Below, piece by piece: positions 1-6,473 of a stretch of DNA of 18,822 nucleotides. This stretch comes from CAZCFB01 sp964511535 (GTDB lineage Bacteria; Myxococcota_A; Polyangia; GCA-2747355; CAZCFB01). Position 1 is the stretch's first letter, and the number at the start of each line of letters is the position of its first letter. A program made the translations under genes and the position numbers. A model generated the notes under the pieces. The model did not search any database, had not been told where the DNA came from, and saw only the letters and a program-made list of their open reading frames with translations. The DNA is taken from the NCBI GenBank assembly GCA_964511535.1, contig CAZEFW010000178.1:1-18822 (forward strand). The letters run 5' to 3'.

Positions 1-2
1 CA

Positions 3-284
3 CAGTTTGACCACCCCGCTGGCGTCGTGGTCACCGCGTCGGGGGATGTCTACGTGGCGGACAGCAACAACCGGCGCATCCGGAAGATCACCGGGGGGAC
101 GGTCTCCACCGTGGCGGGCACGGGCATTCTCACCACGCCCCCCGGCATGGACAAGGTGGACTGCGACGACGGGCCGGCGGCCAAGGCGAGCTTCCGCCTG
201 CCCACCGACCTGGACATCGACGCCAAGGGGGACCTGTACATCAACGACGACCACTGCGACGCCATCAAGCGCATGGGGCTGTGA
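3..284 (+). CDS. NHL-repeat beta-propeller protein, 3' end only
   Basis: The reading frame is open from the left edge, so the start lies outside the window; 93 codons plus a TGA stop are visible. The visible residues contain parts of two NHL-type blades. One has GVVVTASGDVYVADSNNRRI followed by RKI and GTVSTVAGTG. The next has LPTDLDIDAKGDLYINDDHC. The pattern 'G-D-x-Y-V-A-D-x-x-N-x-R-I-R-K-I ... V-S-T-V-A-G' is characteristic of NHL repeats, which fold as beta-propellers and usually mediate protein or ligand binding outside the cytoplasm. The frame ends soon after the last blade, so no C-terminal domain follows. The specific role cannot be read from this fragment. A convergent gene ends 21 bases downstream. 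Confidence 0.8.
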   Translation, partial: QFDHPAGVVVTASGDVYVADSNNRRIRKITGGTVSTVAGTGILTTPPGMDKVDCDDGPAAKASFRLPTDLDIDAKGDLYINDDHCDAIKRMGL

Positions 285-305
285 CGAAGAGGCGGGGCCG
301 CGGCG

Positions 306-1454
306 CTACTGAAACGGCCTGAGCTCCAGGCCGCCGCAGTCGGCGCAGGTGCCCTCGTCCATGGTGTACTGGGCATCGCAGCGCGGGCAGTAGCTGCGGG
401 CATCGCCCTCGGCAGAGGGAGGGCGGGTGAGCTCCTGGGGGTCGATGCCCGCCTCGTGCAGCATGCCCTCGAGCGCCAGGCGGAGCTGCTCCCGGTGCCA
501 GGCCTCGGTCTCGGCGGCGCCCGGGGCGTCCACGGGGCAGACCGGCTCGGCGGGGAAGCGCAGGTCCAGCAGCCCACGGCGGGCCAGCGCGCGCAGCTCG
601 CCGTCGCTGCACAGCACCCGGGCCACAGCCAGCGGGTGCAGGCCTTCCATGGTGGCCGGCGCCAGGGCGTCGACGGCGCGGATGATGGCCGGCGGGCTGA
701 GAACCATGAGCGCCAGGTGGTAGCCCCGGTCCCAGCCGTCCTCCGGGTGCATCCGCCGGTGGGTGAAGTAGAAGGTCAGCGAGACGGCGGCCATGAGCGG
801 CGGCAGGCCGAGCAGCCACCAGGCCCAGTGCAGCTCGGCCACCGGCAGGCCGATGGCCACGGGCAGCCAGAGGAACAGGTAGGCGAAGGTGAGGTTACAC
901 AGCACCAGCAGCGGGAGGCGGGCGCGCCGGAGCTGCGCCAGCCGCACCTCGGCCTCGGCGGCGTCCGCGCGCTGGCGGGTGGCCTTTCGCAGGGCGCGGG
1001 CTCGGGACTTGTCCGACAGGCGGGCCAGGCGGGCCAGGTCGTGGGCGGCCCGCGCGGCGGCGCCCTGGGCGTGGAGCTTGAACCAGCGCTCGCCGTTGAT
1101 CAGCAGCGCCTTGCCGTCCGCCTGCACCGTGCGGACTTCCTGCCAGGGCATAAAGCGCTCGGGCTGGGCCAGGCGCCTGCTGCCGGCCAGATCCTCGCTG
1201 ACCCAGCCGAGGATGCCGCGCGGCCCCAGGGAGAGCGGCCACTGGTGCGCCGGCAGGTAGAGCCCCAGCGGCGGCAGCGGGGGCGCCAGCAGCACGCCGC
1301 CGGACTGGTTGGCCAGCGCCGACGGCGTGTGCCGCATCACGAACCGCCGGCCGAGGCGGCTGACGAACGCCACCGACCCCCGCCGAACCCAGCGCGCGCA
1401 CTCCACGAGGTAGATCAGGATCACCACGAGGAAGAGAGCCTGGAGATCGTTCAT
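306..1454 (-). CDS. Membrane protein with C-terminal zinc ribbon, function unknown
   Basis: 382 residues. A hydrophobic segment lies at the extreme N-terminus (LQALFLVVILIYLVE). Two more lie close together in the middle (LPLLVLCNLTFAYLFLWLPVAIGL and WAWWLLGLPPLMAAVSLTFYFTH), preceded by a basic stretch (DKSRARALRKATRQRAD). The last 29 residues hold two CxxC pairs, Cys356/Cys359 and Cys370/Cys373, in the form CPRC-x10-CADCGG, a rubredoxin-like zinc ribbon. I do not recognise a named family. The layout suggests an inner-membrane protein with a soluble metal-binding knob; the ligand or partner is unknown. The ATG at 1454 begins directly with the first membrane segment; no strong Shine-Dalgarno precedes it. 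It is last of the four minus-strand genes that start with tnaA, but the 149-base gap to its upstream neighbour makes co-transcription uncertain. Confidence 0.72.
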   Translation of the reverse strand: MNDLQALFLVVILIYLVECARWVRRGSVAFVSRLGRRFVMRHTPSALANQSGGVLLAPPLPPLGLYLPAHQWPLSLGPRGILGWVSEDLAGSRRLAQPERFMPWQEVRTVQADGKALLINGERWFKLHAQGAAARAAHDLARLARLSDKSRARALRKATRQRADAAEAEVRLAQLRRARLPLLVLCNLTFAYLFLWLPVAIGLPVAELHWAWWLLGLPPLMAAVSLTFYFTHRRMHPEDGWDRGYHLALMVLSPPAIIRAVDALAPATMEGLHPLAVARVLCSDGELRALARRGLLDLRFPAEPVCPVDAPGAAETEAWHREQLRLALEGMLHEAGIDPQELTRPPSAEGDARSYCPRCDAQYTMDEGTCADCGGLELRPFQ

Positions 1455-1487
1455 CTTCGATCAGGATTCAATTGAGCAGCCTGGAGA

Positions 1488-1606
1488 GGAACAAAAAAGA
1501 AGGAACAAGAAACAAGAAATGAAAAATGATTGGCGGCACCAGAGGTCCAGATCCGGACCAGACCTACCTTTTTATTCTCCATTTTTTGTTCCCTGTTTTT
1601 TGTTTA
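1488..1606. repeat. A-rich intergenic simple repeats in inverted arrangement
   Basis: The gap between the zinc-ribbon protein and the DUF2167 gene (1455-1603) contrasts sharply with the GC-rich coding DNA. From 1488 to about 1528 the + strand is A-rich and contains two AACAAGA heptamers at 1504-1510 and 1511-1517. From 1570 to 1606 it is T-rich. The 11-mer GGAACAAAAAA (1488-1498) has its exact reverse complement at 1582-1592, so the two flanks could pair as long-range arms. The T-rich arm runs into the stop codon of the DUF2167 gene. The same heptamer recurs four times at 18287-18314. No promoter or convincing intrinsic terminator was recognised. Confidence 0.6.
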
Positions 1607-2671
1607 TCCCTTCTCCTCCCCCGACTCCGCCTCTTGCTCTGAAGCCACCCCCGTCTCTTCCGCCTCCTCGGTGGCCTGCACCGTGTGCACCTGCTCCTCC
1701 GCGCCCTTGCCGCCGAACAGCTTGCGGATGGCGCCGAAGAACACGGCCACGCCCACCAGGATCAGCTTCCAGAACGACTTGAAGAACTTGGCGATGATGG
1801 CGAAGAGCCCCAGCTTGGCGCCCAGGGCGGCGCCGCCGCCGGCGATGAGCGCGGCCAGGCCGTACTTGGCGATGATGGCGAAGAGCCCCAGCTTGGCGCC
1901 CAGGGCGGCGCCGCCGCCGGCGATGAGCGCGGCCAGGCCGTACTTGGCGATCTTGTCCCCCTCCTCGTACTGGGCGTAGCGCTCCCCGTCGACGAAGGTG
2001 TACCCGCCGAGCAGCTTCTTGACCACCGGGATGGTGCCCTCGAGCTTGTACGGGTCGGTGACCAGGTTCACCGCCATCACGCCGCGCCGGCCGAGCAGGC
2101 GGGTGTTGAAGTTGACCACAGGCTTGCCCTGGCTGGTGCCCTTGATGGCCCACTGCAGGTTCTTGCTGGAGGGATCGAAGTTCGGCTCCTTGAGCCAGCC
2201 GTCCACGGACAGCGTGCTCCAGCCGCGCTGCTTGCGCAGCTCGTTGGCCTGCTCGTTGCCCTTCTTGATGGTGTCGAGCAGGTCCTCGGCGTCGAGCTCC
2301 TCCTCCTCGGCCTTCTCGATGTAGCCGATGCTGTCGAACTCGAACACCACGAACCAGCCCATGTCCTTGGGGCTGAGGAAGCCGAGCTCCTTGCCCGACG
2401 GCGGGTTGCCCGTGATCTCCATCAGCTTCTTGGTCCCCGCCTTGCCGGCGTAGATATACCCGTCCGGCACCTTCAGGTCGGCGATGTCACCGATCTTCAC
2501 ATCTATCGGGCCGACCTCCCACTTGATGTCAGCCAGGGGGTTCGGCTTGGCGCCGCCGCCGCCCTTGGCCGGCGGTGGCTCCTCCTGGGCCGAGGCGGGG
2601 GCCGACAGCGCGAGCGCTATGAACAGGACGAAGGGGGCCAGCGGCCCCCCGGTTCTGGCTGCCATGTGCAT
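1604..2671 (-). CDS. DUF2167 family membrane-anchored protein with internal duplication
   Basis: 355 residues. An N-terminal signal sequence (APFVLFIALALSAPASA) precedes a large extracytoplasmic region containing IPNG-free DUF2167-like features: 'DMGWFVVFEFDSIGYIEKAEEEELDAEDLLDTIKKGNEQANELRKQRGW', 'VDGWLKEPNFD' and 'VNFNTRLLGRRGVMAVNLVTDP'. The C-terminal part is hydrophobic and ends in an acidic tail. The family is conserved but biochemically uncharacterised. The unusual feature is a 26-residue unit, beginning near IAKYGLAALIAGGGAALGAK, present twice in tandem and encoded by perfect 78-bp DNA repeats. A third hydrophobic segment (FWKLILVGVAVFFGAI) follows. The start at 2671 is supported by GGAGG seven bases upstream; an in-frame ATG two codons later is the alternative. 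The lipoprotein gene upstream on the same strand ends 46 bases away, so the two may be co-transcribed. Confidence 0.85.
   Translation of the reverse strand: MHMAARTGGPLAPFVLFIALALSAPASAQEEPPPAKGGGGAKPNPLADIKWEVGPIDVKIGDIADLKVPDGYIYAGKAGTKKLMEITGNPPSGKELGFLSPKDMGWFVVFEFDSIGYIEKAEEEELDAEDLLDTIKKGNEQANELRKQRGWSTLSVDGWLKEPNFDPSSKNLQWAIKGTSQGKPVVNFNTRLLGRRGVMAVNLVTDPYKLEGTIPVVKKLLGGYTFVDGERYAQYEEGDKIAKYGLAALIAGGGAALGAKLGLFAIIAKYGLAALIAGGGAALGAKLGLFAIIAKFFKSFWKLILVGVAVFFGAIRKLFGGKGAEEQVHTVQATEEAEETGVASEQEAESGEEKG
1786..1941 (-). repeat. Perfect 78-bp in-frame tandem duplication in the DUF2167 gene
   Basis: Copies at 1786-1863 and 1864-1941 are identical over all 78 bases. The first ten bases of the unit appear a third time at 1942-1951 before the sequence diverges. 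The length is 26 codons, so the frame is kept. The unit encodes one glycine/alanine-rich hydrophobic segment. Confidence 0.97.
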
Positions 2672-2717
2672 GGTTGCACCTCCGGTGAGCCAGTATGCGC
2701 CTGTTGGGAAAAAGCTG

Positions 2718-3572
2718 CTACTCGGGGAAGGTGTAGTTCCCCTTGCGGTCCACGCCGATGGCGGGCACCACGCGGTCCTTCTCGAACAGGTCGTAGCCCC
2801 GCTTGAGCGTGCGCCAGAAGGACTTGAGCCGGGGCAGCTTGGCGTCGGCGATGACGCCGCGCATGTCGCAGCTCGGGAAGAGGTGGACCCGCACCGGGTG
2901 GCCCTGGCGATGGGCCACGCGGGTCAGCAGCCACAGCTCCTGGATCCGGTCGTCGCTCATGGCGAGGCAGCCGATGGATACGCAGTGGCCGTGGATCATG
3001 ATAGCGCTGCCGGTGTGCTTCAGCTTGCGGTCGCGGCGGTTGGGGTAGTTGATGCGCATGGAGAGGAAGTAGCTGCTGTTTCGGTTGTAGTAGTTGAGCT
3101 TGTAGAACCCCTCGGGCACCTGGCCATCGCCCTCGCGGCGTTTGGGGCCGGCGGCGCCGCTGGCGTAGCAGATGCCGTAGGTTGCCAGGTGGGTCATGGC
3201 GCCTTTTTTACTGTTGGAGGCCCACACCTCCAGCGCCTTTTCCTTTTTGAAGGCGCGCAGGAACACCCGCTTCGGTGGCCAGGTGAGCCCGGCGTCGGCC
3301 ACCAGCTTCTTGACCACGGCGAGCTTGTTGGTCGTGGCGAGCTTCACCCGTTGGCGGCCCTTGAGGCTGTAGTCGGCGCGGGAGAGGACCCAGGGGCGCC
3401 ACCGCTCGGTGCCGGCGCCGGCGTAGCAGCGCTTTGACTTGAGCTTGATCCCGAATACAGAGGTGGCCTCGACGCGCTTCTTGATTGGCTCCTCGTCAGG
3501 CGCCGCGGGCTTGCCGCGCACCTCGCAGCCGACGAGCAGGGAGATCACCAGGGCAGCGCTGAATAGTCGCAT
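2718..3572 (-). CDS. YafK-type L,D-transpeptidase-fold lipoprotein
   Basis: 284 residues. The N-terminus is a short signal peptide ending in a lipobox, LLVGC with lipidated Cys16. The catalytic YkuD-type motif is IMIHGHCVSIGCLAMSDD: His194-Gly195, Ser199 and the presumed nucleophile Cys202. An upstream block 'VPEGFYKLNYYNRNSSYFLSMRINYPNR' matches the YafK (DpaA/LdtF, COG3034) branch, whose E. coli member releases Braun lipoprotein from peptidoglycan. As in that branch, the residue after the Cys is not the Arg of classical L,D-transpeptidases. It therefore probably acts in the periplasm on peptidoglycan crosslinks. The start is uncertain: ATG at 3572 gives a compact signal peptide but lacks a clear ribosome site, whereas an in-frame GTG at 3596 is preceded by GAGGA and would add eight residues. 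tnaA ends 62 bases upstream. Confidence 0.86.
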   Translation of the reverse strand: MRLFSAALVISLLVGCEVRGKPAAPDEEPIKKRVEATSVFGIKLKSKRCYAGAGTERWRPWVLSRADYSLKGRQRVKLATTNKLAVVKKLVADAGLTWPPKRVFLRAFKKEKALEVWASNSKKGAMTHLATYGICYASGAAGPKRREGDGQVPEGFYKLNYYNRNSSYFLSMRINYPNRRDRKLKHTGSAIMIHGHCVSIGCLAMSDDRIQELWLLTRVAHRQGHPVRVHLFPSCDMRGVIADAKLPRLKSFWRTLKRGYDLFEKDRVVPAIGVDRKGNYTFPE

Positions 3573-3634
3573 CAACCATGATACGGACGTCGCCACAGGA
3601 TCCTCGCCGCGCATGTGCAGGCCCGGGGCGGGGC

Positions 3635-5008
3635 TCAGAGCTGCTTGAACTTGGCCGTGAAGTGACGCAGGAAGGGCGCCTGCTCTGCGAAGGCGAGCCC
3701 GCGGATGTCCCGCTTGCGCTTGCTCAGCTCCAGGAAGGCCTCGAGCACGTAGTCGATGTGGCTCTGGGTGTAGGCGCGGCGCGGGATGGCCAGGCGCACC
3801 AGGTCCATGGTCGCCGGGACCTCCTTGCCCGTCTCGGGGTCGGTGTGCCCGAACATCACCGTGCCGATCTCCACCGAGCGGATGCCGGCGATCTCGTACA
3901 GCGCGCAGGCCAGCGCCTGGCCCGGCAGGTCCTCCGGGGCGATGTGGTCCAGGAAGGCGCGGCCGTCGACGAAGATGGCGTGCCCGCCGGGCGGCTTGAC
4001 GATGGGTACGCCGAGCTCCTCGAGGCCGCGGCCGAGGTAGGTGGTGGAGGTGATGCGGTAGCGCAGGTAGTCCTCGAACAGCACCTCGCGCAGCCCGCGA
4101 GCCATTGCGGCCAGGTCCCGGCCCGACAGGCCGCCGTAGGTGGGGAAGCCCTCGGTCAGGATGAGCAGGTTCTTGAACCGCTGGGTCCACTCGGCGTTGT
4201 TCAGCGACAGGAAGCCGCCGATGTTCACCAGGGCGTCCTTCTTGGCGCTCATGGTGGCGCCGTCGGCGTAGGAGAACATCTTCTGGGCGATCTCCAGCGG
4301 CGTGAGCTCGCTGTAGCCCTCCTCGCGCAGCTTGATGAAGTAGGCGTTCTCGGCGAAGCGGCAGGCGTCCAGGAACAGGGGCAGGCCGTGCTCGCGGCAC
4401 ACCATGGAGACTTCCCGGATGTTGGCCATGCTCACCGGCTGGCCGCCGCCGGAGTTGTTGGTCACCGTGAGCATCACCAGGGGGATCTTGTTGGCGCCGC
4501 GCTCCTGGATCAGCGCCTCCAGCTTCGCCACGTCCATGTTCCCCTTGAACGGGTGCTCCAGGCCAGGCTGGCGTCCCTCGTCGATGACCAGGTCCACCGC
4601 CTCGGCGCCCTGGTACTCGATGTTGGCGCGCGTGGTGTCGAAGTGGTTGTTGTTCGGGATCACCTGGCCCGGGGCGGCGATCTCGGAGAAGAGGATCCGC
4701 TCGGCGGCGCGGCCCTGGTGGGTCGGGATGACATGGGTGTGGCCGAAGACGCTCTTGACCGCCTCCTCGAACTCGAAGTAGGAGCGGCTGCCGGCGTAGG
4801 ATTCGTCACCGGCCATGATGGCCGCCCACTGCTCCTGGCTCATGGCGGAGGTGCCCGAGTCGGTGAGCAGGTCGATGAGCACATGCTCGGCACGCAAGGA
4901 GAAGAGGTTGTGGTGGGCCTCGGCCAGGTGGCCCCGGCGCTCCTCCTCGGAGGTCATGCGGATCGGCTCGACGGTCTTGATGCGAAACGGTTCGATGATG
5001 GTCTTCAT
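3635..5008 (-). CDS. tnaA: Tryptophanase (tryptophan indole-lyase)
   Basis: 457 residues, PLP-dependent beta-eliminating lyase converting tryptophan to indole, pyruvate and ammonia. Family landmarks are present: IDLLTDSGT (45-53), YAGSRSY (71-77), IPTHQGR (94-100), GGQPVSMAN (188-196), the cofactor-binding D214 in FLDACRFAENAYF, and the PLP lysine K257 in SAKKDA. Tryptophanase and tyrosine phenol-lyase are close homologues. At the two positions that best separate them (phenol-lyase Thr124 and Arg381) this protein has Asp124 (FDTTR) and Ile381 (RSVEIG), as in tryptophanases. The length, and motifs such as VNIGGF and SAMSQEQW, are nearer to phenol-lyase. The ATG at 5008 is preceded by GAGG eight bases upstream; the longer in-frame ATG at 5065 would run into the divergent gene's promoter region. 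I see no tnaC-like leader peptide with a Trp codon. Confidence 0.93.
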   Translation of the reverse strand: MKTIIEPFRIKTVEPIRMTSEEERRGHLAEAHHNLFSLRAEHVLIDLLTDSGTSAMSQEQWAAIMAGDESYAGSRSYFEFEEAVKSVFGHTHVIPTHQGRAAERILFSEIAAPGQVIPNNNHFDTTRANIEYQGAEAVDLVIDEGRQPGLEHPFKGNMDVAKLEALIQERGANKIPLVMLTVTNNSGGGQPVSMANIREVSMVCREHGLPLFLDACRFAENAYFIKLREEGYSELTPLEIAQKMFSYADGATMSAKKDALVNIGGFLSLNNAEWTQRFKNLLILTEGFPTYGGLSGRDLAAMARGLREVLFEDYLRYRITSTTYLGRGLEELGVPIVKPPGGHAIFVDGRAFLDHIAPEDLPGQALACALYEIAGIRSVEIGTVMFGHTDPETGKEVPATMDLVRLAIPRRAYTQSHIDYVLEAFLELSKRKRDIRGLAFAEQAPFLRHFTAKFKQL

Positions 5009-5070
5009 TTGTCGGTCCTCGGTGCCCGGCTGTGGGTGCCGGGGCGTGGCAGGAGCGTAGGTCATCAGCG

Positions 5071-5079
5071 TGCTATCCT
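5071..5079 (+). promoter_or_regulatory. Possible extended -10 promoter for the 5098 gene
   Basis: TGCTATCCT reads as an extended -10 (TGn plus TATCCT, four of six consensus bases). No good -35 is visible. Transcription would begin near 5086, exactly at an in-frame GTG (5086) that could act as a leaderless start for the downstream gene. A similar TGCTATCAT occurs before the small protein gene at 18416. This rests on pattern matching only. Confidence 0.3.
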
Positions 5080-5097
5080 CAACCCGTGTGCGGTCTC

Positions 5098-6390
5098 ATG
5101 CGAGCGCTGATCCCTCTGCTCATCGTCCTGCTGTGCTGGCCCATCCCGTGCGCCGGGGCCCCGGCGAAGGGGGCTCGAGGTGCGCACAAGGCGCTGCTCA
5201 AGGGGGTCAAGAAGATCACCCGCGCGGTGCGGCGGCAGCGGGGGTTGAAATGGCGCCGGAAGCTGAAGACAGAGGTGCGGGACCGGGAGGGCATGGTCAA
5301 GCAGCGCGCGGCGTACCTGGAGGGGCGGCTGGCAAAGCGCGATCTGGTGCTGGAGGCGCAGGTGCTCGAGCGGCTGGGCGCGCTGGATCGGGGCGTGGAC
5401 CTGAAGGCGGCGCTGCTCGGCCTGCTGACCTCGGCCGAGCCGGGGCCATTCTACGACCACGCCTCGGGCAAGCTGTTCATCGCGGGCTGGTTGCCCCTGG
5501 AGAAGCAGCGGCCTGCGTTGATGCTCGCCGCGTGCCACGCGCTGCTCGACCAGCGCTACCGGGTGGGGCGCTTCATCGCGCGCGCCCGGGGGCGGACTGA
5601 CGCGGCGCTGGCGAGGCGGGCGCTGCTGCAGGGAGATTGCGCGGCGGTGACCCTGGAGCTGATGCTCGGCAAGCACAGGCTCGAGCTGTCCAACCTGGGC
5701 GGCCGCGGGCGGGAGATCCTGGCGCGCGGCATGGCCGGCAAGGGCGCGGGGGGGCCGGGGTTCGTGCGGGGGCGGCTGATGTTCCCCTACCTGGCCGGGT
5801 ACGATTTCGTGAGCCAGGCCCGGGGCAGGTATGCCTGGAGCCTGATGAACAAGGTGTACAGGAAGCCGCCGGTGAGCACCGAGCAGGTGATCCATTACCG
5901 GGGGTACTGGGACCGGGAGCGGCCGGACCGGATCCGCGCGCGCAAGCTGGGGAGCCTGAAGGAGCTGCCGGAGGTCGTCCGGGACACCGTGGGCGAGGCT
6001 CAGCTCTCGCTGCTGTTGCGGGGGGCGGTGGGGGAGGAGGGGGCGGCCAGGGCGGCCCAGGGGTGGGGGGCAGACCTGATGGTGGGTCACCGCGCCGAGG
6101 ATGACAGCGGGCTGCCGTTGTTGATTCACCTGACGAGCTGGGACAGCGAGATCGACGCGAGGGAGTTTGCCGCTGCGCAGCGGCACCACCTGCTGGCCAT
6201 GGGCCTGAAGCGCGCAGAGGGCGCCAAGGAGACCTTCCGCTACACGGATCCCGATGGAGCCCTGTGGTCCCAGCGAATGCTACGCCGCCAGGTGCTCACC
6301 ATCATGGGCGCGCCCGCCGACCTGCACGACGCCATCGTCGACGACGTCCTGAAACGCTGGCGCGTCAACGGCCGCCGCCTCAAGCCCTGA
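5098..6390 (+). CDS. Secreted protein, degenerate zinc-metallopeptidase relative (pseudoenzyme)
   Basis: 430 residues with a signal peptide (ALIPLLIVLLCWPIPCAGA) and a strongly basic region after it. The middle reads FYDHASGKLFIAG ... LAACHALLDQRY ... DAALARRALLQGDCAAVTLELML. This parallels a family of putative bacterial zincins in which I recall the pattern FYDPxTxxLYV ... HELTHALQDQHF ... ARxALVEGDAT. Here HExxH is replaced by LAACH (143-147), keeping only the second His, and the presumed third ligand Glu is Gln178. The C-terminal block WGADLM...LTSWDSEIDAREFAAA also fits that family. If the match is right, the fold is kept but zinc catalysis is lost. Family assignment is from memory and is the weak point. 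The start is ATG 5098; an in-frame GTG at 5086 is possible. It is transcribed divergently from tnaA. Confidence 0.7.
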   Translation: MRALIPLLIVLLCWPIPCAGAPAKGARGAHKALLKGVKKITRAVRRQRGLKWRRKLKTEVRDREGMVKQRAAYLEGRLAKRDLVLEAQVLERLGALDRGVDLKAALLGLLTSAEPGPFYDHASGKLFIAGWLPLEKQRPALMLAACHALLDQRYRVGRFIARARGRTDAALARRALLQGDCAAVTLELMLGKHRLELSNLGGRGREILARGMAGKGAGGPGFVRGRLMFPYLAGYDFVSQARGRYAWSLMNKVYRKPPVSTEQVIHYRGYWDRERPDRIRARKLGSLKELPEVVRDTVGEAQLSLLLRGAVGEEGAARAAQGWGADLMVGHRAEDDSGLPLLIHLTSWDSEIDAREFAAAQRHHLLAMGLKRAEGAKETFRYTDPDGALWSQRMLRRQVLTIMGAPADLHDAIVDDVLKRWRVNGRRLKP

Positions 6391-6473
6391 CCAGATTTAA
6401 GCTCCCTTAAAAAGCGTGCTGGTGGTTTTGGGCGGGTATTTGGCGCGTCAACGGCCGCCGCTTCAGGCCGTAG
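6358..6473 (+). repeat. Duplicated C-terminal coding tail, 83-bp offset
   Basis: Bases 6358-6386, the end of the degenerate peptidase gene, recur at 6441-6469 with two mismatches in 29 bases. The first copy reads WRVNGRRLKP then TGA. The second reads WRVNGRRFRP then TAG at 6471-6473, so the substitutions are conservative and a stop is retained. The second copy is not in frame with the gene (offset 83) and covers the stop codon (6463-6465) and last codons of the convergent antiporter. The 54 bases between the copies contain a weak A/T-rich 6-bp stem (6396-6411) but no obvious terminator. Confidence 0.85.

Noticed and set aside
3573..4400. Extension of the YafK-type lipoprotein frame upstream to 4400
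   Set aside because: The extra part is an out-of-frame reading of tnaA with Arg/Pro/Ala-rich sequence; the signal peptide and lipobox mark the true N-terminus near 3572-3596.
5009..5097. tnaC-like leader peptide before tnaA
   Set aside because: The short frame upstream contains no Trp codon and the gap is only about 90 bases shared with a divergent gene.
6396..6411. TTTAAG-CTCC-CTTAAA stem between convergent genes as an intrinsic terminator
   Set aside because: The stem is short and A/T-rich, and no T-run follows it on either strand.
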